Assembly (NCBI GenBank): GCA_026388765.1
Contig: JAPLJC010000166.1
Location: 1 to 34,114 of the forward strand
Length of the DNA stretch: 34,114 bases
Direction of reading: 5' to 3'
From: Deltaproteobacteria bacterium
Lineage (GTDB): Bacteria > Desulfobacterota > Desulfobaccia > Desulfobaccales > 0-14-0-80-60-11
Shown in pieces: positions 9,801 to 16,710 of this stretch (position 1 is its first letter; each line of letters begins with the position of its first letter). The notes under the pieces were generated by a model, which was given only the letters and a program-made list of their open reading frames with translations, had not been told where the DNA came from and did no database searches. Both the position numbers and the translations under genes were made by a program.

Positions 9801-11297
9801 GGAGCTCCGTTGGCCAATGGACATGATGACGATCTCGGCGTCCAGGGTGTCGAGCTGGTCCTCGAAATATTTGGGGGCGAAATGTCCTTGCTCGTCAAAG
9901 ATCTGAGCTACTTTCTTCAACCAAACGCCCTTGACCTTGCCGCCATCGGGGAGAATCTGCTTCACTCCCCAGCTGTGCCTGATTTCGATGCCTTCTTTTT
10001 CAGTCTCTTCCAATTCCCAGGGCGAGGCCGGCATCTCGTCGGGTCCTTCCAGGCAGACGATGGTCACCTGGGAGGCGCCCTTTCTCAGGGCGATGCGGGC
10101 GGCGTCAATGCCTACGTTGCCGCCGCCGATCACCACCACCTTTTTGCCGGCGGTGGGGGCGATACCGGTGGTGGCCACTTCCTTCAGATAATCCGCCGCC
10201 CAGACGACGCCCTCGGTCTCGATGCCGGGCACCCTGATGTGGACGGACTCCTGGCAACCGACGCTGATAAAGACGGCGGGATAACCGTCCCGGACGATGA
10301 GATCGCTGACGGTGCGCTCGGGAGTGATGGGCGAGTTACAACGGATATCCACCCCCAGCCGCTGGATGTAGTCGATCTCCCGCTGCAAAACCTTCCGGGG
10401 CAGCCGGTATTCCGGTACGCCGTAGCGTAGCCAGCCGCCGGGCTCCGCCGCCGCCTCAAAGATTATCGGCCGGTAGCCCATCAGCGCCAACTGGTAGGCG
10501 CAGCTCAGCCCGCCCGGGCCGGAGCCGATGATGGCCACCTCTTCATCGCGTTTGTCGATCTCCGGGACCGGCAGGGTGGCCCAATCCACCTGGTCGGCCA
10601 CGAACCGCTTCAAGGCGCAAATGGACAGCGGTTCATCAAGGTCCTGCCGCCGGCAATTGCCCTCGCAGGGATGCGGGCAAATGCGGCCCAGGGTGCCGGG
10701 CAAGGGCAGCTTTTCCATGATGACTTTGAGAGCTTCCGCATATTTTCCAGCTTTGATCAACTGGATATAACCTTGCGCATTGACGTTGGCCGGACAGGTG
10801 CGCACGCATGGCGCCCGGTCGAACTTCTTGATGGCAAAGGTGGCGGGAATGGCCTGCGGATAGGAGCGATAAATGGCCTGGCAATTGTTCAACCCCAGGT
10901 TGAACTCATCCGGGGTGCTGACCGGACAGGCGCGGGCGCAGTCGCCGCAGCCGGTGCACTTGGAGGCGTCGACGTAGCGGGGTTGCTTCTTCAAGGTAAC
11001 CGTGAAATTACCCTCCTCACCGGTTACTTCCTGCAATTCGGTGAGGGTATGCAGCTCAATGTTGATGTGCCGGCCGACCTCGACCAGCTTCGGAGAGATA
11101 ATTCACATGGCGCAGTCGTTGGTGGGAAAGGTCTTGTCGATCTGCGCCATGGTGCCGCCGATGCTGGGGCCCTTCTCTACCAGGTGGACATAAAACCCTG
11201 AATTGGCTGCATCCAGCGCGGCTTGCATGCCGGCGATACCCCCGCCGACTACCATGACTGCGCCGCACTTTTCCTCCGGAGAATGGCTCGCCTCCAT
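6834..11297 (-). CDS. hdrA: Giant HdrA fusion: HdrA(Sec) with inserted GltD/NfnB-like oxidoreductase, plus second HdrA unit
   Basis: Joining the 89-aa and 1400-aa ORFs through TGA 11103-11105 gives [21 protein letters not shown]. From ATG 11297 (GGGAGG just upstream) the protein is 1487 aa with Sec65. Domain order: FAD Rossmann [13 protein letters not shown] (about 19-31); Sec65; ferredoxin [12 protein letters not shown] (about 114-125); an inserted GltD/NfnB-like unit (about 157-625) with its own Cys domain ([24 protein letters not shown]), FAD motif [10 protein letters not shown] and NAD(P)H motif [13 protein letters not shown]; then [17 protein letters not shown] and the rest of HdrA; a second HdrA unit from [13 protein letters not shown]; and two C-terminal 4Fe-4S motifs. 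The insert should let HdrA exchange electrons directly with NADH or NADPH. It is the first hdr gene, 160 nt after the GcvH-like gene. Confidence 0.9.
11069..11088 (-). promoter_or_regulatory. SECIS-like hairpin of the giant hdrA
   Basis: Fourteen nucleotides after the UGA the mRNA can form GCTGGTC/GGCCGGC (7 bp, two G-U pairs) with the loop GAGGTC. The GGTC in the loop is shared with the fdhA and second hdrA hairpins. Confidence 0.55.
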
Positions 11298-11457
11298 AGA
11301 ATCCTCCCATGCCTTTTGGATTGGTCTTGAGATGTCCTGATAGCCTGAGCCAGCCGTAACATTGAGCCGCATTGGGCCGGATGGAATGGCTCGGGAGACC
11401 GCGGCAATTGCTGCCGCCGCCCCCGGTCTGCGGCCATATTCCCCAGATCTTGATATT

Positions 11458-12396
11458 TCAGGCTGCTCCTATTCTTAGTTTAGCCCCCGCAGCCGGCAGC
11501 AGGCAGGAAAGGACAAACATGAGCTGCTTCTGGGTCAGCTCGCCGATATGCTCATTCAGCCATTTCAAATCGCCGGACAGGATGGCGGTCTTGGCCTCGA
11601 AGGACAGGTTATAGGCCTCCAGGGCCTCGGTGTCCAGGTCCATCAAGGCCCGGCGAAAGTCCTGGTCTTCGGAGGTGCGGCTCAGCACTCGAAAGACTTC
11701 CCGCTTTTGCATCTCGAGCGCTTCCTGGTCCACCGCCTCCGCCCGGAGTTCGGCCCCGGAGCTTCTCTTCCAGTTTCTGCTCAGGATCGGCAAGAGAAAC
11801 TCCTGGACCAGAGGGCGCCAACCCAACTCCGGATAATGGCCGTAGACATCATCGATGACGGCGCCGCCATCCGGCAGGGTGACGCCCACTGCGGATTCCA
11901 TGAGGTTCAACAAGCGGTGGGCCTCATGATCGATCCAGGCGGTGTTCATCTCTCCGGAGAGCAAGTTGTTCAGATTGCGCTGGAGGTTGTTGGGCTTGAA
12001 CAAAAACAGCCAGCCTTCTCCATAAGGGTCGTCGTGGATCAGGCCGGGCCGCTGCTGCACCTTGGGGTTGATGGCTTCGATCACGCCATCCACCGGCGCC
12101 AGGAAGGGAGCCTTGTGTCCCTGCCTGACCAAGGCCGTACAGATGTGATCCTGATAATAGATCTTGCCGCGGTCGGGTAACTTCAGCCCGTCCGCTGGCC
12201 CCAGGATTTTCTGGGAAAAGTCATCCAAGCCTACTCGCACCTGGCTGTCGCTTTCGAGCACAGCCCAGGCATGGCCGCGGTGCAGATAATAGGCGCTGGT
12301 GGGCACCTGGAAGCCAAAGACTTCTGCCATCTGGGGTCGTGACGGCGGGGTAAAAACCTCCCGCTGATCTTTTTCTCCGTTATTTTGTTTGGCCAT
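11458..12396 (-). CDS. GcvH-like protein A with C-terminal helical extension
   Basis: A 312-aa protein starting at ATG 12396 (AGGAGA 7 nt upstream). Residues about 25-210 resemble the glycine cleavage H protein: [22 protein letters not shown], then the family-like [14 protein letters not shown]. The lipoyl region reads [14 protein letters not shown]. Aligned to GcvH ESVKAVSDxYSPVSG, the lipoyl-lysine position is Gly and the nearest Lys is shifted by two, so ordinary lipoylation is doubtful. A charged, helical C-terminal extension of about 100 aa contains [22 protein letters not shown], faintly like small LigA-type domains. It is the first gene behind a sigma-54 promoter and precedes the Hdr/Fdh operon, so it may act with it. 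By analogy only, lipoate-binding LbpA proteins accompany sHdr systems. Function unknown. Confidence 0.8.
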   Translation of the reverse strand: MAKQNNGEKDQREVFTPPSRPQMAEVFGFQVPTSAYYLHRGHAWAVLESDSQVRVGLDDFSQKILGPADGLKLPDRGKIYYQDHICTALVRQGHKAPFLAPVDGVIEAINPKVQQRPGLIHDDPYGEGWLFLFKPNNLQRNLNNLLSGEMNTAWIDHEAHRLLNLMESAVGVTLPDGGAVIDDVYGHYPELGWRPLVQEFLLPILSRNWKRSSGAELRAEAVDQEALEMQKREVFRVLSRTSEDQDFRRALMDLDTEALEAYNLSFEAKTAILSGDLKWLNEHIGELTQKQLMFVLSCLLPAAGAKLRIGAA

Positions 12397-12463
12397 CACC
12401 GTCTCTCCTTTACGAATTACAGCCTGCGGATTATTGCCCTTCAGCTATGCTGCCTTATGGCAA

Positions 12464-12479
12464 AGCAAAGGCTGTGCCA
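12464..12479 (-). promoter_or_regulatory. Sigma-54 promoter of GcvH-like gene A (and possibly the Hdr/Fdh operon)
   Basis: The minus strand reads TGGCACAGCCTTTGCT, a close match to the -24/-12 consensus TGGCAC-N5-TTGC. It lies about 70 bp upstream of ATG 12396. No clear terminator separates gene A from the giant hdrA, so transcription may continue into it. Confidence 0.78.
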
Positions 12480-12558
12480 GTTCCCGAAAAATTATCTATC
12501 TATTGGAAATAGCTATAAAAAACGTGGCTCTCACCTTTACCCGGCAGAGGCAACCTTA

Positions 12559-12575
12559 TGTTTAATAATGCAACA
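12559..12575 (-). promoter_or_regulatory. Putative enhancer site (promoter-proximal, gene A side)
   Basis: TGTTTAATAATGCAACA (plus strand) is an imperfect 17-bp palindrome that resembles the stronger site at 12624-12640. Their centres are 65 bp apart, about six helical turns. It lies 80 bp upstream of the sigma-54 promoter. Confidence 0.45.
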
Positions 12576-12600
12576 GACAAGATTCGAAATTAAATAACTT

Positions 12601-12643
12601 ATTAATATATCTAATTAATTAGCTGTTGGATATTTCAACAATG
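12601..12643 (+). repeat. Left arm of 43-bp inverted repeat, carrying an enhancer-like palindrome
   Basis: ATTAATATATCT...CAACAATG matches the reverse complement of 13057-13099 at 38 of 43 positions. At its core is the palindrome TGTTGGATATTTCAACA (12624-12640). It lies about 145 bp upstream of the gene A sigma-54 promoter, a usual position for an upstream activator sequence. Confidence 0.75.
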
Positions 12644-13056
12644 GTCTCTCTGGCTGTGGAAGAAGTCGGCAAAGGCACCGGCCGGCTGAGTGGTGCAGGA
12701 AATTCGGGGCGCGGCTGGCTGGAGGGCGGCGGCCAGAGGAGGCGGGCGCTGCCGGGGAGCGCCCCCCGCAACGGGTGCATCGGTAGCGCCGGCTTTAGTC
12801 TCGGCTTATCTGCCGGAATCGGTGGGGGTCCGGAGGTCCGCCCCACCAGAGCTAATATCCGTTGGCGACCAATGACAATTTTTCAAGTGGGCCGGGGTCT
12901 CGTCTGGGCATCGCAGGGTTTTGGTCAGGGCCTGGGGCTGCCACAAGCCACCATTGGCAGGAGAATCGGGATGAGATCATTATAATAGGGATTCGAAGGC
13001 CCCGGAAGCAGACGCCTCCATGGCCGGTTTTGTCGACTTCCCCCGCTGCGGCAACG

Positions 13057-13099
13057 CATTGTCGAAATATCCAACAACTAATTAACCAGAAATATTAAT
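13057..13099 (-). repeat. Right arm of 43-bp inverted repeat, carrying an enhancer-like palindrome
   Basis: This is the inverted partner of 12601-12643 with five mismatches. Its core TGTCGAAATATCCAACA (13060-13076) is the equivalent 17-bp palindrome, about 155 bp upstream of the gene B sigma-54 promoter. Confidence 0.75.
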
Positions 13100-13125
13100 G
13101 GGTTAATCTAATACCAAATATTGCC

Positions 13126-13142
13126 TGTCGAATTATTAGACA
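13126..13142 (+). promoter_or_regulatory. Putative enhancer site (promoter-proximal, gene B side)
   Basis: TGTCGAATTATTAGACA is a 17-bp palindrome with 13 of 17 positions equal to the site at 13060-13076. The centres are 66 bp apart, mirroring the spacing on the gene A side. It ends about 89 bp before the promoter. A GC-rich hairpin (GCTCCGGC-TGA-GCCGGGGC) follows near 13150. Confidence 0.5.
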
Positions 13143-13230
13143 CTGTGGTTAGCTCCGGCTGAGCCGGGGCGGAAGCAGGGGTGCACTATATTAATAGTAA
13201 AATCAATCAGATATATCGATATCCCGTAAC

Positions 13231-13246
13231 TGGCACGTAGTTTGCG
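13231..13246 (+). promoter_or_regulatory. Sigma-54 promoter of GcvH-like genes B and C
   Basis: TGGCACGTAGTTTGCG matches the -24/-12 consensus TGGCACG-N4-TTGC exactly in its conserved bases. It stands about 50 bp upstream of ATG 13296. Confidence 0.82.
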
Positions 13247-13295
13247 TATGGCCTAGGCAAAGAGTTTCGCAAAGCTGCCAAAGGAGGGACAGGTC

Positions 13296-13919
13296 ATGTC
13301 TCAGCAAAATACTGCAGTAAAAGATCAAATGGCGGAAGTCTTCGGCTTCCAGGTGCCCACCAGCAATTATTATCTGCACCGGGGCCACGCCTGGGCCGTG
13401 GTCGAAAGCGACAACCAGGTGCGGGTAGGCTTGGATGACTTTTCTCAGAAAATCTTGGGTCCGGCCGAGGAGCTCAGGCTGCCCGAGGTCGGCAAGGTCT
13501 ACTACCAGGATCACCTCTGCCTGGCGGTGTTCAGACAAGGACGCAAAGCTTCCTTTGAGGCGCCGGTGGATGGTGTGATCGAGGCCATCAACCCCAAGGT
13601 GCGCCAGAACCCCCGCCTGATCCACGACGATCCTTATGGGGAAGGCTGGCTGTTTTTGGTCAAGCCCAACAACCTCCGGCGCAATCTGGAGAACCTGTTC
13701 TCCGGCGAGGCCAATGCCACCTGGATCAATGAAGAGTCCCACCGCTTATTGAACCTGATGGACACCACGGCCGGCGTCACCCTGCCGGACGGCGGCACCG
13801 TCGTCGATGATGTTTTCGGCCACTATCCGGAGCTGGGCTGGAAGCCTCTGGTCCAGGAGTTTTTCTTACAAAACCTGACTAAAAGGGGTTTCTTGCCCGT
13901 TGCGAAACGGCAGAAATGA
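13296..13919 (+). CDS. GcvH-like protein B
   Basis: A 207-aa protein whose ATG follows AGGAGG by 8 nt. It is very similar to the first two thirds of protein A ([89 protein letters not shown]) but lacks its long C-terminal extension. The lipoyl-region sequence is RQGRKASFEAPVDG, again with Gly where GcvH has the lipoylated Lys. No gcvT or gcvP is nearby, so a role in glycine cleavage is unlikely. It is transcribed from its own sigma-54 promoter, with gene C 87 nt downstream. Function unknown; linked by context to the Hdr/Fdh operon. Confidence 0.82.
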   Translation: MSQQNTAVKDQMAEVFGFQVPTSNYYLHRGHAWAVVESDNQVRVGLDDFSQKILGPAEELRLPEVGKVYYQDHLCLAVFRQGRKASFEAPVDGVIEAINPKVRQNPRLIHDDPYGEGWLFLVKPNNLRRNLENLFSGEANATWINEESHRLLNLMDTTAGVTLPDGGTVVDDVFGHYPELGWKPLVQEFFLQNLTKRGFLPVAKRQK

Positions 13920-14006
13920 ACCTGGAGCCATGGGATAGGGGGACGGGGCCGGCTTCCAAAGGCTTCGTCCTGCCGGTGCAGATGGTTTAAATAGGAAGGG
14001 AAGACC

Positions 14007-14900
14007 ATGGTAAACAAAGTTAAAGAGGGCAAAAAGCCCTGCATCTGGATGGAAGCCGGCGTGATCGATTTCAAGATCTGCAATCATGAGTTCGATTGCT
14101 CCACCTGTGAATTCGACCGGGCCATGACCGAAACCGCGGCCCAGAACCTGGCCCTGTGGAAGGCGGCTGAACCGACGACAGGCCAGAAAGCCCAGGTCTT
14201 CCTCCGGCAGGGGCAGAGGCGGCCGCGCCCCAGGGTGAAGAAATGCCGCCACATGGCCAGCGGCAGTGCCCCGGCCTATCTCTGCCGTGAGTGTTGCTTC
14301 GAGCAACTCCTGGAAGATCAAGCGGAGCTCCTGGCCGCACCGGATCGACCCAAGGTGCAGCAAGTCTTCGGCTTCGCGGTGCCGACCTCCAGTTACCTGC
14401 ATCGGGGTCATACCTGGGCAGCCCTGGAGAACACCGGCCGGGTGCGCATTGGCCTGGACGACTTTTCCCAAAAAGTCCTGGGCCCGGCCGACAAAATGAA
14501 ACTACCCAGCCCCGGGCAGGAATTTCATCACGACGCTGTGGGGCTAACCCTGGTCCGTCAGGGGAAAAAGGCTGCCGTCCTGGCGCCTTTGGATGGCATC
14601 ATCGAGGCGGTAAATCCCAAAGTCCGGAAAAGCCCCGGTTTGGCCCATGACGATCCGTACGGCGAGGGCTGGCTGTTTGTGGTCACCCCGACCAATTTAA
14701 AGCCGGACCTGGAGAATATGCTCTTTGGCCAGCGCAATGTCTCCTGGATCGAAAATGAATCCCACCGGCTGCTGGGGCTGCTGGAATCTTCGCTGGGGGT
14801 CACTCTCCCCTCCGGGGGGACGATCATCGACGACGTCTACGGCCACTATCCGCAATTGGGCTGGGAGCGTCTGGTGCAGGAGTTTCTCCTTACCGCTTAA
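14007..14900 (+). CDS. GcvH-like protein C with Cys-rich N-terminal domain
   Basis: A 297-aa protein. Residues 1-110 form an extra domain with two cysteine groups: KPCIWMEAGVIDFKICNHEFDCSTCEFDRAM and KKCRHMASGSAPAYLCRECCFEQLL. The CxxC pairs suggest a metal (Zn) or Fe-S site; which one cannot be told from sequence. Residues about 118-297 are a third copy of the GcvH-like domain ([49 protein letters not shown]). The lipoyl region is RQGKKAAVLAPLDG, so the canonical Lys position is Gly, followed by KK. The start ATG is preceded by AGGAAGGGA. It ends 3 nt from the stop of the convergent archaemetzincin gene. Confidence 0.8.
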   Translation: MVNKVKEGKKPCIWMEAGVIDFKICNHEFDCSTCEFDRAMTETAAQNLALWKAAEPTTGQKAQVFLRQGQRRPRPRVKKCRHMASGSAPAYLCRECCFEQLLEDQAELLAAPDRPKVQQVFGFAVPTSSYLHRGHTWAALENTGRVRIGLDDFSQKVLGPADKMKLPSPGQEFHHDAVGLTLVRQGKKAAVLAPLDGIIEAVNPKVRKSPGLAHDDPYGEGWLFVVTPTNLKPDLENMLFGQRNVSWIENESHRLLGLLESSLGVTLPSGGTIIDDVYGHYPQLGWERLVQEFLLTA

Positions 14901-14902
14901 AG

Positions 14903-15463
14903 TCAATGAATCAGCCCCTTGTCCCGGAGGTAATCGGCCAGCAGGACCTGGCAATATTCACAGAAGGCCAGCTTCTTCCGGTCCAATTTTTCCAGGTTGG
15001 CGGAAAAGCCCATGAGACAGGCGTCTTGCCGACAATGGCCCAGGCCGAAGGTGTGCCCCAATTCATGCAGGCTCAGCTGGATGAGGCGTCTCAAGTAGAC
15101 CTGCCTCGGCGGCATGACGCCGTCAGTGTCCCCCCGGGGCCGCGCCACTGAGATGATGGCGGCCTTCCCATCCAGTTGGGCTTCTCCAAAAACAAAAGTG
15201 AATATCGGGATGTAGAGGTCCACCGCGGTAATCCCTAAGATCCGAAAAGCCTCCGAATTATTTTCGGCTAATAAGTATGCCAATAGCTGGGTGGAATGGT
15301 ACTGCTGCCGCACCACGTGGTAGGTGTGTAGGGGTAAGGGTTTGGGGCGGAGCACTCGCACCGGCAGGGAAAGAATTTTGGCGATGGCGGTGCGCAATCG
15401 CCTCAGGATCTCCGGATCAATCGGGCCCAAGGCCATCAAGCCCAAAAATGGACGGTGTGACAT
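14903..15463 (-). CDS. amzA: Archaemetzincin-like zinc metallopeptidase
   Basis: A 186-aa cytoplasmic protein with the metzincin motif HELGHTFGLGH, followed by C-x4-C-x-M (CRQDACLM) and a later CEYC. This extended Cys-containing signature is diagnostic of archaemetzincins, which bind a catalytic Zn and a second structural Zn. The N-terminus (GLMALGPIDPEILRRLRTAI) also fits the family start. No good ribosome binding site is visible before ATG 15463. It follows the sigma-54 activator by 46 nt on the same strand and may be the last gene of the kinase-regulator operon. The family's natural substrate is unknown. Confidence 0.85.
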   Translation of the reverse strand: MSHRPFLGLMALGPIDPEILRRLRTAIAKILSLPVRVLRPKPLPLHTYHVVRQQYHSTQLLAYLLAENNSEAFRILGITAVDLYIPIFTFVFGEAQLDGKAAIISVARPRGDTDGVMPPRQVYLRRLIQLSLHELGHTFGLGHCRQDACLMGFSANLEKLDRKKLAFCEYCQVLLADYLRDKGLIH

Positions 15464-15509
15464 GTGCCAACTAGGCGATGAGGCCGGGAAGCCGCGGTGC
15501 TCTCCGTTT

Positions 15510-16418
15510 TCAAGGCGCCAGGCCGTATTTCTTGATTTTGTGGTAGAGCGTGGTGCGGTTGATGCCGAGAACCTTGGCGACGTTGGAGATGTTACCGCCT
15601 TCTGCGGCCAGTACCCGGGCGATGTGTTGGCGCTCTATCTCCTCCAGGGATAATTTCCCCATTTCTGCCGCCCCACCGGCAGGAATGACAAAAGGCAAGT
15701 CGCCAAGTTTGATCTGCCGGTCTTTGCCCACCACGACCGCTCGTTCTATGGCATTTTCCAGCTCCCGGATGTTCCCCGGCCAGGGATACCGCCGCATCGC
15801 TTCCAGGGCCTCCGGATGGATGGAGTCGATCTTTTTGTTGGTCTCCGTGGCATAGCGTCTCAGGAAATGCTCGGCCAGCAGCGGGATATCTTCCGGCCGC
15901 TCGCGCAGGGGCGGCACCTGGATGTGGACCACGTTCAGGCGGTAGAACAGGTCCTGCCGGAAGGTTTTGAGCCGGATGCCTTCCTGGAGGTCTTGGTTGG
16001 TGGCGGCGATGACCCGAAAGTCGCTATGCAACGAGACGGTGCCGCCCACCCGGGTGAATTCCCGGGTCTCCAGGACCCTGAGCAGATCGATCTGCATCTT
16101 CATGGAGATGTCACCCACTTCATCGAGGAAGAGGGTCCCGGCATGCGCCATCTCCAACCGGCCTTTCTTGGTATATTTGGCGTCGGTGAAGGCGCCCTTT
16201 TCATGACCGAAAAGTTCGCTTTCCAGGAGATGTTCCGTGAAAGCCCCGCAGTTGATGGCAATAAAGGGGGCATAGCACCGCGGACTCTGGGCATGGATGG
16301 CCCGGGCCACCAGTTCTTTGCCCGTGCCGGTTTCCCCGGTGATCAAGACGGTGGCGTCGGATTGGGACACATCGACAATGGTTTCGAACAGCTTGAGCAT
16401 GACCGGAGCCTGGCCCAC
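15510..16418 (-). CDS. Sigma-54 AAA+ activator with Fis-type HTH (separated from its receiver)
   Basis: This is the catalytic and DNA-binding part of an NtrC-family regulator. It has Walker A GETGTGKE (about 28-35), the sigma-54 contact loop as GAFTDA (usual GAFTGA), Walker B TLFLDE (about 95-100), and a C-terminal Fis-type helix-turn-helix (NISNVAKVLGINRTTLYHKIKKYG). The in-frame sequence continues upstream of the track's GTG start as ITRFENLVGQAPVM, then meets the receiver in another frame. I see no ribosome binding site at the GTG (16416-16418). Without a receiver the protein might be constitutively active, unexpressed, or made by reinitiation. It is the best candidate to bind the palindromes at 12559-13142. 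Confidence 0.82.
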   Translation of the reverse strand: MGQAPVMLKLFETIVDVSQSDATVLITGETGTGKELVARAIHAQSPRCYAPFIAINCGAFTEHLLESELFGHEKGAFTDAKYTKKGRLEMAHAGTLFLDEVGDISMKMQIDLLRVLETREFTRVGGTVSLHSDFRVIAATNQDLQEGIRLKTFRQDLFYRLNVVHIQVPPLRERPEDIPLLAEHFLRRYATETNKKIDSIHPEALEAMRRYPWPGNIRELENAIERAVVVGKDRQIKLGDLPFVIPAGGAAEMGKLSLEEIERQHIARVLAAEGGNISNVAKVLGINRTTLYHKIKKYGLAP

Positions 16419-16425
16419 CAGGTTT

Positions 16426-16710
16426 TCAAAACGCGTAATCGTCGCTACCGTGTGCCGTCATCATGACAATGGTCGTGTCGGCATCGGTTTCCTTGATTTT
16501 CTTGAGCAGGGTAAGGCCGTCCATCTCCGGCATTTTGACGTCGAGGAGCATGATGTCAAAATGGTTCTCCTGAGTCATGGCCAAAGCCGCCGGACCGTTG
16601 GCCGCGGTTTCCACCAGATAGCCGTCCTGTTGCAGCCAGCCCCTTAAAGACTCGCGGATACTCAATTCGTCATCCACCACCAGGATCTTAATCTTTTTAT
16701 GCGGCAGCAC
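16426..16710 (-). pseudogene. Truncated response-regulator receiver domain (5' part of the sigma-54 activator gene)
   Basis: A 94-aa ORF with the receiver features VVDDE (D13, D14), phosphoacceptor LLLDVKMPEMDG (D57) and MMTAHG (T85). It stops right after HGS with DDYAF, in a different frame from the AAA+ part. The last third of the receiver, including the conserved KP motif, and the linker are missing. That is roughly 40-60 codons, with a frame change. The simplest reading is an internal deletion in one response-regulator gene (15510-16710); an assembly error is possible. The start overlaps the kinase 3' end by 14 nt, as in a co-translated pair. Confidence 0.7.

Larger units (their letters stand above)
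12397..13295. other. Divergent control region between GcvH-like genes A and B
   Basis: About 900 bp with no convincing gene. It contains two sigma-54 promoters pointing outwards, 43-bp inverted repeats and further palindromes, all arranged nearly symmetrically (listed separately). Outside the repeats the flanks are AT-rich and the centre (about 12660-13050) is GC-rich. Similarity between the two halves continues weakly inside the repeats (GAAGTCGGCAAAGGCACCGGCC against GAAGTCGACAAAACCGGCC on the other strand). This suggests that the whole control region arose by an inverted duplication together with genes A and B. Confidence 0.7.

Noticed and set aside
12626-12985. 119-aa plus-strand ORF in the divergent control region
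   Set aside because: Low-complexity Gly/Arg-rich product, no ribosome binding site, overlaps the inverted repeat, no family resemblance.
12601-13099. 43-bp inverted repeats as ends of a MITE or an invertible element
   Set aside because: Spacing to two sigma-54 promoters is symmetrical, similarity continues inside the repeats, and flanking genes A and B are paralogues. Duplicated enhancer regions explain this better. I see no target-site duplication or recombinase.
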